DNA from: Alloscardovia criceti DSM 17774
GTDB taxonomy: Bacteria > Actinomycetota > Actinomycetes > Actinomycetales > Bifidobacteriaceae
DNA length: 64,000 bases
Assembly (NCBI RefSeq): GCF_000376885.1
Contig: NZ_AQXR01000011.1
Coordinates: 62,001 to 126,000, forward strand
Direction: 5' to 3'
The notes under the pieces were generated by a model. The model was not told the DNA's origin. It did not search any database and saw nothing but the letters and a program-made list of their open reading frames with translations. Positions 36,906 to 47,955 of the stretch are shown here, piece after piece. The translations under genes and the position numbers were made by a program. Position 1 is the first letter of the stretch, and each line of letters begins with the position of its first letter.

Positions 36906-39900
36906 ATGCTTGATGTAAATGCATTTGATCAAGTGCGAATTGGTTTAGCTACAGCTGATGAAATTCGCAGCTGGTCCCACGGTGAAGTGAAGAAGCCGGA
37001 GACCATTAATTACCGTACTTTGAAGCCTGAGAAGGACGGCCTGTTCGGTGAGCAGATCTTCGGACCTACTCGCGACTGGGAGTGCGCATGTGGTAAGTAC
37101 AAGCGCGTGCGCTTTAAGGGCATCGTGTGTGAGCGTTGTGGAGTAGAGGTTACTCGCTCCCGCGTGCGCCGCGAACGCATGGGTCACATCGAATTGGCCG
37201 CACCTGTAACCCATATTTGGTTCTTCAAGGGTGTGCCATCTCGTTTGGGCTACCTGCTCGACATGTCTCCAAAGGACCTGGAAAAGGTTATCTACTTTGC
37301 CGCATATATGGTGACCAAGGTAGACGAAGAGGCTCGTCACAAGGATCTGCCAGATCTGCAGGACGAATTTGAAGTCGAAATCGGCCGTTTGGCTCAGCGC
37401 CGCGACAACGAACTCGATGAGCGCGCCAAGAAGCTCGAAGAGGACATCGCCGCTGTAGAAGCAGAAGGCGGAAAGTCTCCTGCGAAGGCCAAGTTGCGTA
37501 ACAGCGCCGATCGCGAGCTCAAGAGCATTCGTCAGCGCTTTGATGATGAAATCGCACGCTTGAACGCTGTATGGGACAAGTTCTTGTCCTTGAAGCCAGG
37601 CGATATGGAAGGCGATGTCGACCTGTGGCGCGAAATGGAAGACCGCTATGGTGACTATTTCGAAGGTTGCATGGGTGCAGAAGCTGTGCGTCAGCGTCTG
37701 ATTGATTTCGATCTTCAGGCTGCTACCGAAGAGCTTCAGGAGATTATCGCTACCGGAAGCGGTCAGCGTAAGGCTCGCGCTTTGAAGCGTTTGAAGGTTG
37801 TTCGTTCCTTCGTTGACACGGGCAAGTCTCCAGCAGCTATGGTTCTGGATGTTATCCCAGTTATCCCACCAGATTTGCGCCCAATGGTGCAGCTCGATGG
37901 TGGCCGCTTCGCTACTTCGGATTTGAACGATTTGTACCGTCGCGTGATTAACCGAAACAATCGTTTGAAGCGATTGATTGAACTCGGCGCACCTGAAATC
38001 ATGCTCAATAACGAAAAGCGCATGCTTCAGGAAGCCGTGGATTCCCTCTTTGATAATGGTCGTCGTGGTCGCCCTGTGACGGGTGCTTCCAACCGTCCAC
38101 TCAAGTCCTTGTCCGATATGCTCAAGGGTAAGCAGGGTCGTTTCCGTCAGAACTTGCTGGGTAAGCGTGTAGATTACTCTGGTCGTTCCGTTATCGTGGT
38201 GGGACCATCCTTGCGCATGCACCAGTGCGGTTTGCCAAAGTCCATGGCTTTGGAACTCTTCAAGCCATTCGTTATCAAGCGTTTGGTGGATAAGGGATAC
38301 TCCCAGAACATGAAGAGTGCAAAGCGTCTCGTCGACCGCGGTGACGTAGTGGTGTGGGATGTGCTCGAAGAGGTAATTTCCGAGCATCCAGTACTGCTCA
38401 ACCGTGCACCTACCTTGCACCGTTTGGGTATCCAGGCCTTTGAGCCAGTGCTTGTAGAAGGTAAGGCTATTCACCTGCCACCATTGGCATGTGCAGCTTT
38501 TAACGCTGACTTCGATGGTGACCAGATGGCTGTGCATTTGCCATTGTCTGCGGAAGCTCAGGCAGAAGCCCGTACCTTGATGATGGGTTCCGACAACATC
38601 TTGAAGCCTGCAGATGGTCACACCGTAACTATGCCTTCCCAGGATATGATTATCGGTTTGTTCTATCTCTCCACCGTGGTCAAGGGTGCAAAGGGACAGG
38701 GCCGTGTCTTCAGCTCTATGGCGGAAGCGCGCATGGCTTTGGATTTGCATGAAATCGACATGCAGGCGGAAATTTTGATTCGTCAGCCAGAAGATTTCGT
38801 CTTGCCAACCAACTGGCAGCCACGTGAAATTGAAATTGTCGATCCTGTAGAAGCTGACCAGAAGTTTGCCAAGGAAGAGCGTTTCGCAGATGGTTCTGTG
38901 CTCTTCGCTACATCTTATGGTCGTATGCTCTTCAACGAAACCTTGCCGGTGGATTATCCATTCATCAACGAGCAGGTGGCGAAGGGCAAGCTCTCCGGCA
39001 TCGTGGATGATATTGCTGCACGCTACTCCACGCAGCAGGTGGCAGCAACCTTGGATGCCTTGAAGGATCTCGGATTTACCCGTGCTCCATGGTCTGGTGT
39101 GACGATGGCCTTCTCTGACATCGTGGCTCCAAGCAACCATGCTGAAATCGTAGAATCCTACGAAGAGCAGGCTCGTAAGGTCAACAACCAGTACGATCTC
39201 GGTTTGTTGACCGAGGAAGAGCGTAAGCAAGAGCTCATCAACCTGTGGACCGAGTGCACCGATAAGGTGGCAGAGGCCATGCAGGAGAACTTCCATGATG
39301 ACAACAACGTAAACATCATGGTTCAGTCTGGAGCTCGCGGTAACTGGATGCAGATTCGTCAGATTGCAGGTATGCGTGGTCTGGTGGCAGATCCTAAGGG
39401 TGAAACCATTGCACGTCCTGTGAAGTCCAACTATCGCGATGGTTTGTCTGTGCTCGAGTACTTCATCTCCCAGCACGGTGCACGTAAGGGCCTGGCCGAT
39501 ACCGCATTGCGTACAGCAGAATCAGGTTACTTGACCCGTCGTCTGGTGGACGTATCTCAGGACGTTATTGTGCGCGCACACGATTGCGGCACCAAGCGCG
39601 GCTTGAAGATGCAGATTGCAGAACGCGATGCTCAAGGCAATCTCGTACTCGTCAAGAATGCAGACGGTGGTCCATACTCCCGTATCCTCGCCAGCGATGT
39701 GGTAGATCCTGCAGATGGCGAAACCGTGCTCTACAAGCGCGGCGATGCACTGTCCATGGATGTGCTCAACGATCTCGTAGCTCACGGTGTAGAAACCGTA
39801 ACCGGTCGCTCCGTGCTGACATGCGAATCCACCAATGGTGTGTGCGCGATGTGCTACGGCTGGTCCTTGGCTACAAACCGCCTCGTTGACATTGGTGAAG

Positions 39901-40958
39901 CCGTGGGTATTGTGGCAGCACAGTCCATTGGTGAGCCAGGTACTCAGCTGACACTGCGTTCCTTCCACTCCGGTGGTGTGGCTTCGGCATCCGATATTAC
40001 GCAGGGTCTTCCTCGTGTGGCGGAGCTTTTCGAAGCCCGTAACCCTAAGGGTGAGGCTCCAATTGCTGCAGACGCAGGTACCGTACATATCGAGGACAAC
40101 GAGTCCGGTCGTAAGATCCTCCTGAGCCCAGACGATGGAAGCGACGTATTGGAGTATCCAGTATCGCGTCGTAATCCTGTCATCGTGCAGGATGGTCAGC
40201 ACGTCGAAGCTGGTGACCAGCTGACCGAAGGTTCTGTGGATCCTAAGAAGATTACAGAAATCCTCGGTGCTCGCGCAGGTCAGGTTTCCATCGTGGAAGG
40301 TGTACACGACGTATACCGTAGCCAGGGTGTAGATATCCACGATAAGCACATTGAGGTTATCGTGCACCAGATGCTGCGTCGTGTGACCGTCATCGAGTCC
40401 GGTGATACCAAGTATCTGCCAGGTGAACTCGTCGATCAGCAGATCTTCCGCGCAGCAAACAAGGCTGCCGTGGCAGAAGGCAAGAAGCCAGGCGTAGGAC
40501 GTCCAGTATTGATGGGTATTACCAAGGCTTCTTTGGCTACCGAATCTTGGTTGTCTGCCGCCTCCTTCCAGGAGACCACTCGTGTCTTGACGGAAGCTGC
40601 TTTGAGCCAGAAGATCGATGATCTGAAGGGTCTGAAGGAGAACGTGATTATCGGTAAGCTCATCCCAGCAGGTACCGGTTTGTCTCGTTACGGCAACATT
40701 ACCGTAGAGCCAGATAAGGCCATCCGTGACACCATCTACCCAAGCTTCGGTTTGGATACGGATGCAAACGGTGACTTTAGCGGTCTCGGTGATGCGGACT
40801 TCTCCGATGTGGACTTCGCTACACTCGACTTTGGTGATTTGGATCTCGGTCAGGAATTCAACCCAGATGATTTCTTAAATGATATGGGCGGACAGTCCGA
40901 TTTGGGAAATTTGGATTTGGGTCCAGATACTTCTGACACTCCAGATACACAAGAGTAA
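36906..40958 (+). CDS. rpoC: DNA-directed RNA polymerase subunit beta'
   Basis: 1350 residues starting [20 protein letters not shown] behind AAAGACAGGAT. The N-terminal zinc ribbon is [20 protein letters not shown]. It carries the active-site motif NADFDGDQM, the bridge-helix and trigger-loop region with [19 protein letters not shown], and a second zinc site ([13 protein letters not shown]). The last 55 or so residues are a strongly acidic tail made of short Asp-Phe-Asp/Leu-Gly units ([11 protein letters not shown]). It is cotranscribed with rpoB. Confidence 0.98.
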   Translation: MLDVNAFDQVRIGLATADEIRSWSHGEVKKPETINYRTLKPEKDGLFGEQIFGPTRDWECACGKYKRVRFKGIVCERCGVEVTRSRVRRERMGHIELAAPVTHIWFFKGVPSRLGYLLDMSPKDLEKVIYFAAYMVTKVDEEARHKDLPDLQDEFEVEIGRLAQRRDNELDERAKKLEEDIAAVEAEGGKSPAKAKLRNSADRELKSIRQRFDDEIARLNAVWDKFLSLKPGDMEGDVDLWREMEDRYGDYFEGCMGAEAVRQRLIDFDLQAATEELQEIIATGSGQRKARALKRLKVVRSFVDTGKSPAAMVLDVIPVIPPDLRPMVQLDGGRFATSDLNDLYRRVINRNNRLKRLIELGAPEIMLNNEKRMLQEAVDSLFDNGRRGRPVTGASNRPLKSLSDMLKGKQGRFRQNLLGKRVDYSGRSVIVVGPSLRMHQCGLPKSMALELFKPFVIKRLVDKGYSQNMKSAKRLVDRGDVVVWDVLEEVISEHPVLLNRAPTLHRLGIQAFEPVLVEGKAIHLPPLACAAFNADFDGDQMAVHLPLSAEAQAEARTLMMGSDNILKPADGHTVTMPSQDMIIGLFYLSTVVKGAKGQGRVFSSMAEARMALDLHEIDMQAEILIRQPEDFVLPTNWQPREIEIVDPVEADQKFAKEERFADGSVLFATSYGRMLFNETLPVDYPFINEQVAKGKLSGIVDDIAARYSTQQVAATLDALKDLGFTRAPWSGVTMAFSDIVAPSNHAEIVESYEEQARKVNNQYDLGLLTEEERKQELINLWTECTDKVAEAMQENFHDDNNVNIMVQSGARGNWMQIRQIAGMRGLVADPKGETIARPVKSNYRDGLSVLEYFISQHGARKGLADTALRTAESGYLTRRLVDVSQDVIVRAHDCGTKRGLKMQIAERDAQGNLVLVKNADGGPYSRILASDVVDPADGETVLYKRGDALSMDVLNDLVAHGVETVTGRSVLTCESTNGVCAMCYGWSLATNRLVDIGEAVGIVAAQSIGEPGTQLTLRSFHSGGVASASDITQGLPRVAELFEARNPKGEAPIAADAGTVHIEDNESGRKILLSPDDGSDVLEYPVSRRNPVIVQDGQHVEAGDQLTEGSVDPKKITEILGARAGQVSIVEGVHDVYRSQGVDIHDKHIEVIVHQMLRRVTVIESGDTKYLPGELVDQQIFRAANKAAVAEGKKPGVGRPVLMGITKASLATESWLSAASFQETTRVLTEAALSQKIDDLKGLKENVIIGKLIPAGTGLSRYGNITVEPDKAIRDTIYPSFGLDTDANGDFSGLGDADFSDVDFATLDFGDLDLGQEFNPDDFLNDMGGQSDLGNLDLGPDTSDTPDTQE

Positions 40959-41007
40959 ACCTTCGAGCTGAGGTCTTCTCTCAGGAGGCTTAAGCTCTCC
41001 TCTACAG

Positions 41008-41039
41008 GGCGCATGCAGTTTATCTGTATGCGCCTTTTT
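41008..41039 (+). terminator. terminator of rpoBC
   Basis: 11-bp stem GGCGCATGCAG / CTGTATGCGCC (one G-T pair), loop TTTAT, followed by TTTTTG. Confidence 0.93.
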
Positions 41040-41256
41040 GTATGGCCGCGAAAGAGCGCTGTAGGGTGATGTAGGGCGTTGTGGGCCAGGATCTGTAGGG
41101 GGAGGAAACAGTGCAAGGGAGAAAGTCCACATAGGCATAGAAAAACGGTGTTTATGCTGTTTAAACACAAACACCGTTGAATATTACGAACTGAGCTAGA
41201 TACTAGTCAGCTGTACTTTCTACTGTATTTCTACAGTGAAGTTTCACTTCGGTTTT

Positions 41257-42471
41257 TCACTCTGCATTCTCTCCTTGAGAATCCCGATACAAACCAATCT
41301 TGATAGCAGTGGTAAGCACATAGGCTTCTCGAGGATTTGTAGCATCCCAACCCGTCAATTGAATAGACTTCTTCAAACGATAACGCACCGTATTTGGATG
41401 CACATTCAGCAGCTGAGCTGTTTTCTCCAGTGAAGAGCCGGAGAACAAATAATTGCGCAAGGTCGTCAATATCTGAGTCTTACGCTCATCATTTTTCATC
41501 GGCATATACACATTGGTATACAACTCATCCTGAGCCTCCGCATCACCCAAAAGCGCGCGTTCCGCCAGTAAATCATCGGAACTGAGCAGATTTGGATGAT
41601 TTGGATATGCTGCACGCGCGTTGAAACCGTTCATTGCGGCTCTCAGCGTCTGGGAGGCACCTTCAAGGCGCGAACGCTTAGGACCCGCACAAACCTCCGG
41701 GATAACCTCAAAGAACTGTGACATCAGCTCCAGGAATGGCTGTCTAGATGTTTGATGGCCCATGCCGATCAGCATAATCGTGTACTTCTCATGCGAGGAT
41801 ACACATAACTGACCGCCCAGCTGCAACACAGCATTGCGCAAATCGGCTTGAATAAAGCCAGAATGCAAGCTCTTTGACGTGTCAATGCTGCCTACAATCG
41901 CGAAGAATAACTCATTCGACTTCCATTTAAAGCTCGCAACGCGAGACTGCAAAGAAGCAGAATAATCCTGATTAAGCAGCGACTCGATGATAAAAGCCTC
42001 ATCGCGCGTATCCCAAATACTGCGCGTAGCAGCAACGCGACCGTAAATACGTGCCGCGGAGAACGCTACTTCACGAGAGAAGTATAAAGCGGCACGCACA
42101 TACGCGGCCTCTTGCCCCGCTGGAGCAAAGATATCAATGCGTTTTTCTGCAGTATCCACAACAATGCGGATAGCTTCAATCACGTTATCTAATGTTATTT
42201 CAAATGTAGTCTCCAACGGAGCAAGATTAAACAAGTTGTCCGCAGAAATACTGTCCGGATGCGAGCCATCGGCCGCATGCTCTCGGGCGAAAATAACATA
42301 ATCAGAAACTGCTGTAAGCAGGATAACTCGCAGGTATTCAGCCTCTTTAGTGCCCAAATTGGCATACCAATCTGTTTTTTCCTTACACACCTTGAGGCTT
42401 TCATTCACGATAAGCTCTACTGATTGGCGGGATTGAGGATCTAACTCATAAAACTGTACAGACCCGGCCAT
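41257..42471 (-). CDS. PucR-type regulator, MabR/FasR-like
   Basis: 404 residues from the ATG giving MAGSVQFYELDPQSRQSVEL; a TTG 11 codons upstream is also possible and neither has a clear ribosome site. The C-terminus is a PucR helix-turn-helix: QILTTLRNYLFSGSSLEKTA followed by QLLNVHPNTVRYRLKKSIQL. The middle resembles the GGDEF-like domain of this group. Mycobacterial MabR and streptomycete FasR, regulators of fatty acid synthase genes, have this architecture. Its place two genes from birA-accBC-accD-fas supports the same role here; the link to FAS is inference. Confidence 0.82.
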   Translation of the reverse strand: MAGSVQFYELDPQSRQSVELIVNESLKVCKEKTDWYANLGTKEAEYLRVILLTAVSDYVIFAREHAADGSHPDSISADNLFNLAPLETTFEITLDNVIEAIRIVVDTAEKRIDIFAPAGQEAAYVRAALYFSREVAFSAARIYGRVAATRSIWDTRDEAFIIESLLNQDYSASLQSRVASFKWKSNELFFAIVGSIDTSKSLHSGFIQADLRNAVLQLGGQLCVSSHEKYTIMLIGMGHQTSRQPFLELMSQFFEVIPEVCAGPKRSRLEGASQTLRAAMNGFNARAAYPNHPNLLSSDDLLAERALLGDAEAQDELYTNVYMPMKNDERKTQILTTLRNYLFSGSSLEKTAQLLNVHPNTVRYRLKKSIQLTGWDATNPREAYVLTTAIKIGLYRDSQGENAE

Positions 42472-42612
42472 GGAAGCGACCACACTCCATTTCTTAAATC
42501 TCAACTATGACATTTGGTTTCATCTCTAATTGATTGTATATGACAATTCCTGTAAAAATACGCCAAAAATCCAGAGAAAACAAAAAGAAACGGAATGTTT
42601 TAAATAAATTTA

Positions 42613-43206
42613 CTATCTAATAAATTTCATTGAAATAATTTTTGTGAAAAGTGTAAACGACACGGCGACCACGGCCTTCACAATGTCCAAAGGAATGAAT
42701 CCGAAAGATGCATTCATCAAAGTCCACCAGGACATGTGCGTGATGACTGCCTGGACACTTACGCCGCATGCATAGAGGAAGAGGATGTTTCCTGCGATAA
42801 GCGCAAAGAAGTAAGCGACCGCTTGAAGCGTCAGGGAAGTGGATTCGGGTACGCGGGAAATGAGGAAGCGCGATATCATGAATGCCGGGATGAATCCCCA
42901 GATAAATCCGCTACTTGGACCAATCAATGCGAGTGTGCTCATGCCACCAGCAAAAACAGGCAAGCCCATCGCGCCTAAAGCGATATAGGAGCTGATGGCC
43001 GAAACGCCTTCGGTCTGGGTGAGGTTGAGGGCGGCCAGCATGAGCACGAAGGTTTGCATAGTAATGCCTACTTCGGTACCCGGAATGGAAATCTTTCCCG
43101 CCATGCCTGCGGCGATAAAGAGAAATGTGAATATAAGGTACTTGAAGAGCGAGAAATTCTTCGCTGCTTTTGTTAGAAACCTATAAAAAGTGGATAAAGT
43201 AATCAC
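42613..43206 (-). CDS. bioY: biotin transporter BioY
   Basis: 197 residues from a GTG (VITLSTFYRFL) that follows GAAGAAAGG at 6-7 bases; longer in-frame starts would add an unlikely tail. About six hydrophobic helices. Family marks: GKISIPGTEVGITMQTFVLM and ALGAMGLPVFAGG...GPSSGFIWGF. BioY is the substrate-binding S component of an ECF biotin transporter. No BioM/BioN genes are near, so it must use a shared energising module or act alone. It is divergent from birA, with two palindromes between. Confidence 0.92.
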   Translation of the reverse strand: MITLSTFYRFLTKAAKNFSLFKYLIFTFLFIAAGMAGKISIPGTEVGITMQTFVLMLAALNLTQTEGVSAISSYIALGAMGLPVFAGGMSTLALIGPSSGFIWGFIPAFMISRFLISRVPESTSLTLQAVAYFFALIAGNILFLYACGVSVQAVITHMSWWTLMNASFGFIPLDIVKAVVAVSFTLFTKIISMKFIR

Positions 43207-43371
43207 AATATAACCTTTCTTCGGATCTTCTGGCTGAGAACAGAAGATACTGGGTAAATATACAAAAGAATGAACACAATGTAAAATCATAGATTGCATT
43301 CATATGTATGAAAACATTGTGAAATTACGGTTTATAAGTAATTTTGTATTTTTCTTACATCTCATGAATAA

Positions 43372-43388
43372 TTCTATAGTTTATAGAA
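43372..43388. promoter_or_regulatory. palindrome 1 between bioY and birA
   Basis: TTCTATA-GTT-TATAGAA, a perfect 17-bp inverted repeat in the A+T-rich bioY-birA gap. Candidate operator of a biotin or lipid regulator. Confidence 0.55.
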
Positions 43389-43452
43389 CTCATACAAAAC
43401 ACGCGAATGAATTTTTGTTCTTACCGCCAATAGGCAAAAATGTTGTGAATTG

Positions 43453-43472
43453 ATAACTTTGTAGAAAGTTAT
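43453..43472. promoter_or_regulatory. palindrome 2 just upstream of birA
   Basis: ATAACTTT-GTAG-AAAGTTAT, a perfect 8-bp inverted repeat ending one base before the birA Shine-Dalgarno (AAGGAG). It could be an operator or an RNA hairpin that hides the ribosome site. Confidence 0.55.
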
Positions 43473-43484
43473 AAAGGAGATTGT

Positions 43485-44333
43485 GTGAACGAAAGTCATC
43501 AACGGGATGCAGAACGACCATGGACGTGGCTGCGTTTTGATAGTCTCGGCTCTACAAACTCTACGGCAGTGCAGGTGCTGAAGGAGAAACTAGAAACTTC
43601 CTCAGAGCATCTCAGCCGCGACAATTCCTTAGTTTTCATCGTGAGTGCGGATCAGCAAACCCAAGGTCGGGGTCGACTGGGGCGCACATGGGTAAGCCTT
43701 AAAAATGCGGGTATGTCTGCCTCTTTTGTGTGCGCATTTGATCGGGGTGTCTATGACGAGTGTGGTTCGTGGATTTCCCTGTGCGCCGGACTCGCGGCGC
43801 GCACGGCTTTGCGAGACATCGCTCAGGTGGAAGCGCATCTGAAATGGCCGAATGATTTGTATATCGACGGACAAAAGCTGGGTGGCATTTTATGCGAAAG
43901 CGTGATGCACGACGATACGGTGTATGTGGTCATTGGCATAGGCATCAATATCGACACGCCGGATGACTTGCCAGATAAGGCGTATGAGCCCACTGGTGTG
44001 AAGGCGCACGCAACGAGTGAATTACCGAACAATGCCGTGCTCATCCACGAGCTGATTGTGCGGATTGCACAGGAACTCGAGGATGGATTTACGTACAAAG
44101 ACCGCCAAGACTGGCGTAAAGACAGGGAAAATCTCCATCGGCGTGCCCGTGAGGCAAGCTGCACCCTCGGTCAGAGAGTGGACGTGGTGCGGGTAGATGG
44201 CACAAGATTTTCAGGTCTGGCTCAAGATATTGGCGAGCATGGCGAGCTTCAGGTGCTCCCGGACTCACAGGCTAATCCCGTATTTATCAGCGTGGGAGAC
44301 GTATTTCATGCTCGATTGGAGAAAACATCATGA
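43485..44333 (+). CDS. birA: biotin--[acetyl-CoA-carboxylase] ligase
   Basis: 282 residues from a GTG behind AAAGGAG. Catalytic motifs: QGRGRLGRTWVS (biotinyl-AMP loop) and HLKWPNDLYIDGQKLGGILC. A small C-terminal beta domain is present. There is no N-terminal DNA-binding domain, so it is the enzyme-only form and cannot itself be the biotin repressor. It biotinylates the carrier domain of AccBC, whose gene overlaps its stop codon (ATGA). Confidence 0.94.
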   Translation: MNESHQRDAERPWTWLRFDSLGSTNSTAVQVLKEKLETSSEHLSRDNSLVFIVSADQQTQGRGRLGRTWVSLKNAGMSASFVCAFDRGVYDECGSWISLCAGLAARTALRDIAQVEAHLKWPNDLYIDGQKLGGILCESVMHDDTVYVVIGIGINIDTPDDLPDKAYEPTGVKAHATSELPNNAVLIHELIVRIAQELEDGFTYKDRQDWRKDRENLHRRAREASCTLGQRVDVVRVDGTRFSGLAQDIGEHGELQVLPDSQANPVFISVGDVFHARLEKTS

Positions 44334-46291
44334 AAAAACTTCTTATCGCAAATCGTGGAGAAATTGCGTTACGCATAATTCGCACAGCGCATGAAATGGG
44401 CATTTCTACGGTGGCGATTTACTCGGATCAGGATCGCAATGCGCCGTACGTGGCACAGGCAGATGATGCCTACCATATGTCTGGCGATACGTACAACGAA
44501 ACCTATCTGAACATGGATCGCATTATCGAAATCGCTCAGCGCAGCGAGGCGGATGCGATTCATCCGGGATACGGCTTCCTCTCGGAGATTTCGGCATTTG
44601 CGCGCAAGGTGCTCGAAGCTGGGCTGATCTGGGTGGGGCCACGTCCGGAGGTGCTCGATGAACTGGGCGATAAAATTACTGCACGTCAATTTGCCCAGCG
44701 TGCCGATGTGACGCCGGTGCCGGGCATTTCAGAGCCTGTATCGAGCATCCATGAGCTCATCGATTTCTGTAACGAGCACGGTTATCCGGCCATGATGAAA
44801 CGCGCAGATGGGGGTGGTGGACGCGGCATTGCCGTAGTGCGGTCGGAGGACGAAATTCGCACCTTTTATATGAGTCATGATGCCCTGCAGGGTGGAGATC
44901 TAGACAAGTATTTCATCGAGAAGTTCGTACGTGAGGCGCGTCATGTGGAAACTCAGTGCGGGCGCGATAGCCAAGGCAATTTCACCGTGTATTCCACACG
45001 CGATTGCTCCGTACAGCGGCGTAACCAAAAGCTTATCGAAGAGGCTCCAGCACCATTTTTGAGTGCTGATGTCGAGCAAAAACTGCGCATATTTTCCCAG
45101 CGATTATTTGATACCGCGCAGTATGAGGGCCTGGGCACGTGCGAATTTATGGTGACGCCGCATAATGATGTGTACTTCCTAGAGGTCAACCCACGTTTAC
45201 AAGTCGAGCATACGGTTTCAGAGGAAGTCTGCGGCATCGATCTTGTACGCGAGCAACTGGCCATCGCTTCGGGAGAGCAGCTGACGCCGGCACCTGAGCC
45301 ACGCGGACATAGTTTTGAACTGCGTATCACTAGCGAGGATCCGGAGAAGAATTTGGCTCCCGGATCAGGTGTAATCGAGGAGCTGCATTTTCCTGCAGGC
45401 CCGGGCATTCGCGTAGATTTTGGTGTCTCGCAAGGTGATACGGTATCGCCGAAATACGACTCGATGATGGGCAAACTCATCGTTACCGCATCCACACGCG
45501 ATCATGCTATTGCGCGCGTGCACAGGGCCATTCAGGAATTTTCCATCCGGGGCATTGCGACGCCTATCCGTTTGTATGATGAGATTTTTGCACACGATGA
45601 TTTCACCGCACGTGGAAAATCCGGAACATTCAATGTCACCACCAAATGGTTAGAAAACACCTTCCTGAACGAACACGCCCAGTCCACGCGTGCCGGCATG
45701 CCTACAAGCGTGGTGGACCGTTCTATTAATTCAGTAGAACCCAGCGAGCTGGGTATGCAGCGGGCAAACTCCCAATTGGGCAGCTCGAGGGATGCCAGCC
45801 ACACCACTTTTGTGGTGGAAGTGGATAATCGGCGCATGAAAATCTCCGTGCCGGATTATGTGGTGGCGGCTATCTCCACGTCACACAGGCCTATTGCACA
45901 TCGCAAAACCCAACCTTTGCGCGGCTCTGGTATGGCCACGATGGACACGGCGGAGCATAAGGGCAACGAATTTGTAAGCTCCAATGGCGAAATTAAGGCG
46001 CCTATGCAAGCCGTGGTCACACGCGTCAATGTGGCGGTGGGGCAGGACGTGAAAAAGGGCGATCTGCTGGTCGTACTCGAATCCATGAAAATGGAAAACT
46101 ACGTGTACGCACCGCTTACGGGCACGGTGCATGAAATTTACGTGGGGCCAGCCGATGGGGTTGATGCGGGAGAAGCTCTACTGAAATTGGACATTGCGCA
46201 GTCCTCTCAGCAGACACAGCAGACGGAAGATGCTGCACGCAAAGATGCTGAAGCCACACCTCATACCGAAACACACGAAGGCAAGGAGTAA
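44330..46291 (+). CDS. accBC: acetyl-/propionyl-CoA carboxylase, biotin carboxylase and carrier subunit
   Basis: 653 residues. The biotin carboxylase part starts MKKLLIANRGEIALRIIRTA, with the ATP-grasp glycine loop KRADGGGGRGIAV and the active-site segment FLEVNPRLQVEHTVSEE. The C-terminal biotin carrier domain ends in VVLESMKMENYVYAP, with biotinyl-Lys587. After it is an unusual polar tail of about 35 residues rich in Gln, Glu and Thr. It carboxylates biotin, which passes CO2 to AccD to make malonyl-CoA. It overlaps birA by 4 bases and ends 6 bases before accD, so all are translationally coupled. Confidence 0.95.
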   Translation: MKKLLIANRGEIALRIIRTAHEMGISTVAIYSDQDRNAPYVAQADDAYHMSGDTYNETYLNMDRIIEIAQRSEADAIHPGYGFLSEISAFARKVLEAGLIWVGPRPEVLDELGDKITARQFAQRADVTPVPGISEPVSSIHELIDFCNEHGYPAMMKRADGGGGRGIAVVRSEDEIRTFYMSHDALQGGDLDKYFIEKFVREARHVETQCGRDSQGNFTVYSTRDCSVQRRNQKLIEEAPAPFLSADVEQKLRIFSQRLFDTAQYEGLGTCEFMVTPHNDVYFLEVNPRLQVEHTVSEEVCGIDLVREQLAIASGEQLTPAPEPRGHSFELRITSEDPEKNLAPGSGVIEELHFPAGPGIRVDFGVSQGDTVSPKYDSMMGKLIVTASTRDHAIARVHRAIQEFSIRGIATPIRLYDEIFAHDDFTARGKSGTFNVTTKWLENTFLNEHAQSTRAGMPTSVVDRSINSVEPSELGMQRANSQLGSSRDASHTTFVVEVDNRRMKISVPDYVVAAISTSHRPIAHRKTQPLRGSGMATMDTAEHKGNEFVSSNGEIKAPMQAVVTRVNVAVGQDVKKGDLLVVLESMKMENYVYAPLTGTVHEIYVGPADGVDAGEALLKLDIAQSSQQTQQTEDAARKDAEATPHTETHEGKE

Positions 46292-46297
46292 AAAATC

Positions 46298-47905
46298 ATG
46301 ACACCAATGAATTTAGACTCTTTAACGCTGGCATCATCCGCCATCATTACAGGCAATGATCGCCGCACCATGGGCCCGGAAATTCAGAGGGCTGCACGGC
46401 TGGCGCGTGACAGTGAAGATAAAGCTCGCGCTCGCCAGCATCCGAAGGGCAAATTTACGGCACGCGAGCGTCTAGATTTGCTTTTCGACGACGATACCTT
46501 CGTGGAAATTGGGCGTTTTGCGGGCGGAAATATCAATGCCTCCCAAGCGGGCAGTGCGGTGATTACCGGTTTTGGCATGATTCGCGGGCGCAAAGTGGGC
46601 GTGTATGCTCAAGACTTTTCCGTGCGTGGCGGCACCATGGGAGAGGCCGAGGGAGCAAAGATTTGCCATCTGCTGGACTTGGCCATGGATATGAAAGTGC
46701 CGGTTATAGCGCTTATCGATTCGGGTGGCGCGCGCATTCAAGAAGGTGTGACGGCGTTGACACAGTATGGTCGTATCTTCAAAAAGACCTGCGAGGCCTC
46801 AGGATTTATCCCGCAGATTTCACTTATTCTGGGCCCGTGTGCGGGTGGAGCAGTGTATTGCCCAGCTTTGACTGATTTAATCGTGATGACCAAAGAAAAT
46901 TCGTACATGTTTGTCACGGGTCCCGATGTGGTGAAAACGGCCACGGGTGAACATATTTCCATGGATGAATTGGGTGGCGGCTACGTGCATAATGCCCAGT
47001 CTGGCGTGGCGCATTACTTGGGCGAGGATGAGGCGGATGCTATCGATTATGTGCGCACGGTTTTGGCTTATCTGCCTCAGAGTTGCGAGGACAAGCCGCC
47101 CAGCTATCCATACTCCAATGGGCATGCGGAGGATGAAGCGGCTCAACGCATCGGCAGCATAGTGCCGGACAATGATCGCCAACCGTATGATGTGGTGGAT
47201 GTCATCCACTGCTTGGTGGATTATGGCGAGTTTTTGGAGGTGCATGAGCTGTTTGCGTCCTCTGTGGTCGTAGGATTTGCCTGCATTAAAGGTCAAAGCG
47301 TGGGCATTGTGGCAAATCAGCCCGCAAGTAAGGCGGGCATTCTCGATGTGGATTCCTCGGAAAAGCTGGCGCGTTTTGTGCGCTTATGTGATGCCTTCAA
47401 TCTTCCCGTCATCACCTTGGTGGATGTGCCGGGATACAAGCCGGGCAGCGATCAGGAGCATGCGGGCATCATCCGCCGTGGAGCCAAAGTGATTTACGCT
47501 TATGCCAATGCGCAGGTGCCACTGATTACTGTCATTTTGCGTAAGGCTTTTGGCGGTGCCTACATCGTGATGGGGTCCAAATCCATGGGGGCAGACTTCA
47601 ACTTTGCGTGGCCAAATTCCCAAATAGCGGTACTAGGCGCTCAAGGTGCGGTCAATATCATTCATCGAAAGGAATTGCGCAAGGCTCAGGACAATGGCGA
47701 AGATGTGGATGCGTTGCGTGCACGTTTGGTGTCCGAGTATGAGGAAACCACGGTGAACGCCAATCTTTCCTTGGAAACCGGGGAAATCGACGCCCTGATT
47801 GACCCGTGCCAGACACGCGAAATGATCGAAAAATCCTTGAGATTGCTTCGCGATAAAAAGCAAAGCCGTAAGCACCATCGTCGCCACGGCAATCAACCGC
47901 TCTAA
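46298..47905 (+). CDS. accD: acyl-CoA carboxylase, carboxyltransferase beta subunit
   Basis: 535 residues behind AAGGAG. The fused two-lobe carboxyltransferase of actinobacteria: GKFTARERLDLLFDD, IDSGGARIQEGVTAL, GPCAGGAVYCPALTD, LVDVPGYKPGSDQEH and KAFGGAYIVMGSKSMGAD. It transfers CO2 from biotin on AccBC to acetyl-CoA (and perhaps propionyl-CoA). The tail is basic (KKQSRKHHRRHGN). It lies between accBC and fas in one operon. Confidence 0.95.
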   Translation: MTPMNLDSLTLASSAIITGNDRRTMGPEIQRAARLARDSEDKARARQHPKGKFTARERLDLLFDDDTFVEIGRFAGGNINASQAGSAVITGFGMIRGRKVGVYAQDFSVRGGTMGEAEGAKICHLLDLAMDMKVPVIALIDSGGARIQEGVTALTQYGRIFKKTCEASGFIPQISLILGPCAGGAVYCPALTDLIVMTKENSYMFVTGPDVVKTATGEHISMDELGGGYVHNAQSGVAHYLGEDEADAIDYVRTVLAYLPQSCEDKPPSYPYSNGHAEDEAAQRIGSIVPDNDRQPYDVVDVIHCLVDYGEFLEVHELFASSVVVGFACIKGQSVGIVANQPASKAGILDVDSSEKLARFVRLCDAFNLPVITLVDVPGYKPGSDQEHAGIIRRGAKVIYAYANAQVPLITVILRKAFGGAYIVMGSKSMGADFNFAWPNSQIAVLGAQGAVNIIHRKELRKAQDNGEDVDALRARLVSEYEETTVNANLSLETGEIDALIDPCQTREMIEKSLRLLRDKKQSRKHHRRHGNQPL

Positions 47906-47955
47906 ACATTATTAAGACTTTACTCAAATTCTTCACTCAGATTAAAGGTTTACAC

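Noticed and set aside
36945..39476. 843-codon open frame on the strand opposite rpoC
   Set aside because: It is the mirror of a highly expressed gene with strong codon bias; the product is His/Cys/Thr-rich with no family resemblance. The same holds for the 702-codon frame opposite rpoB (34452-36560).
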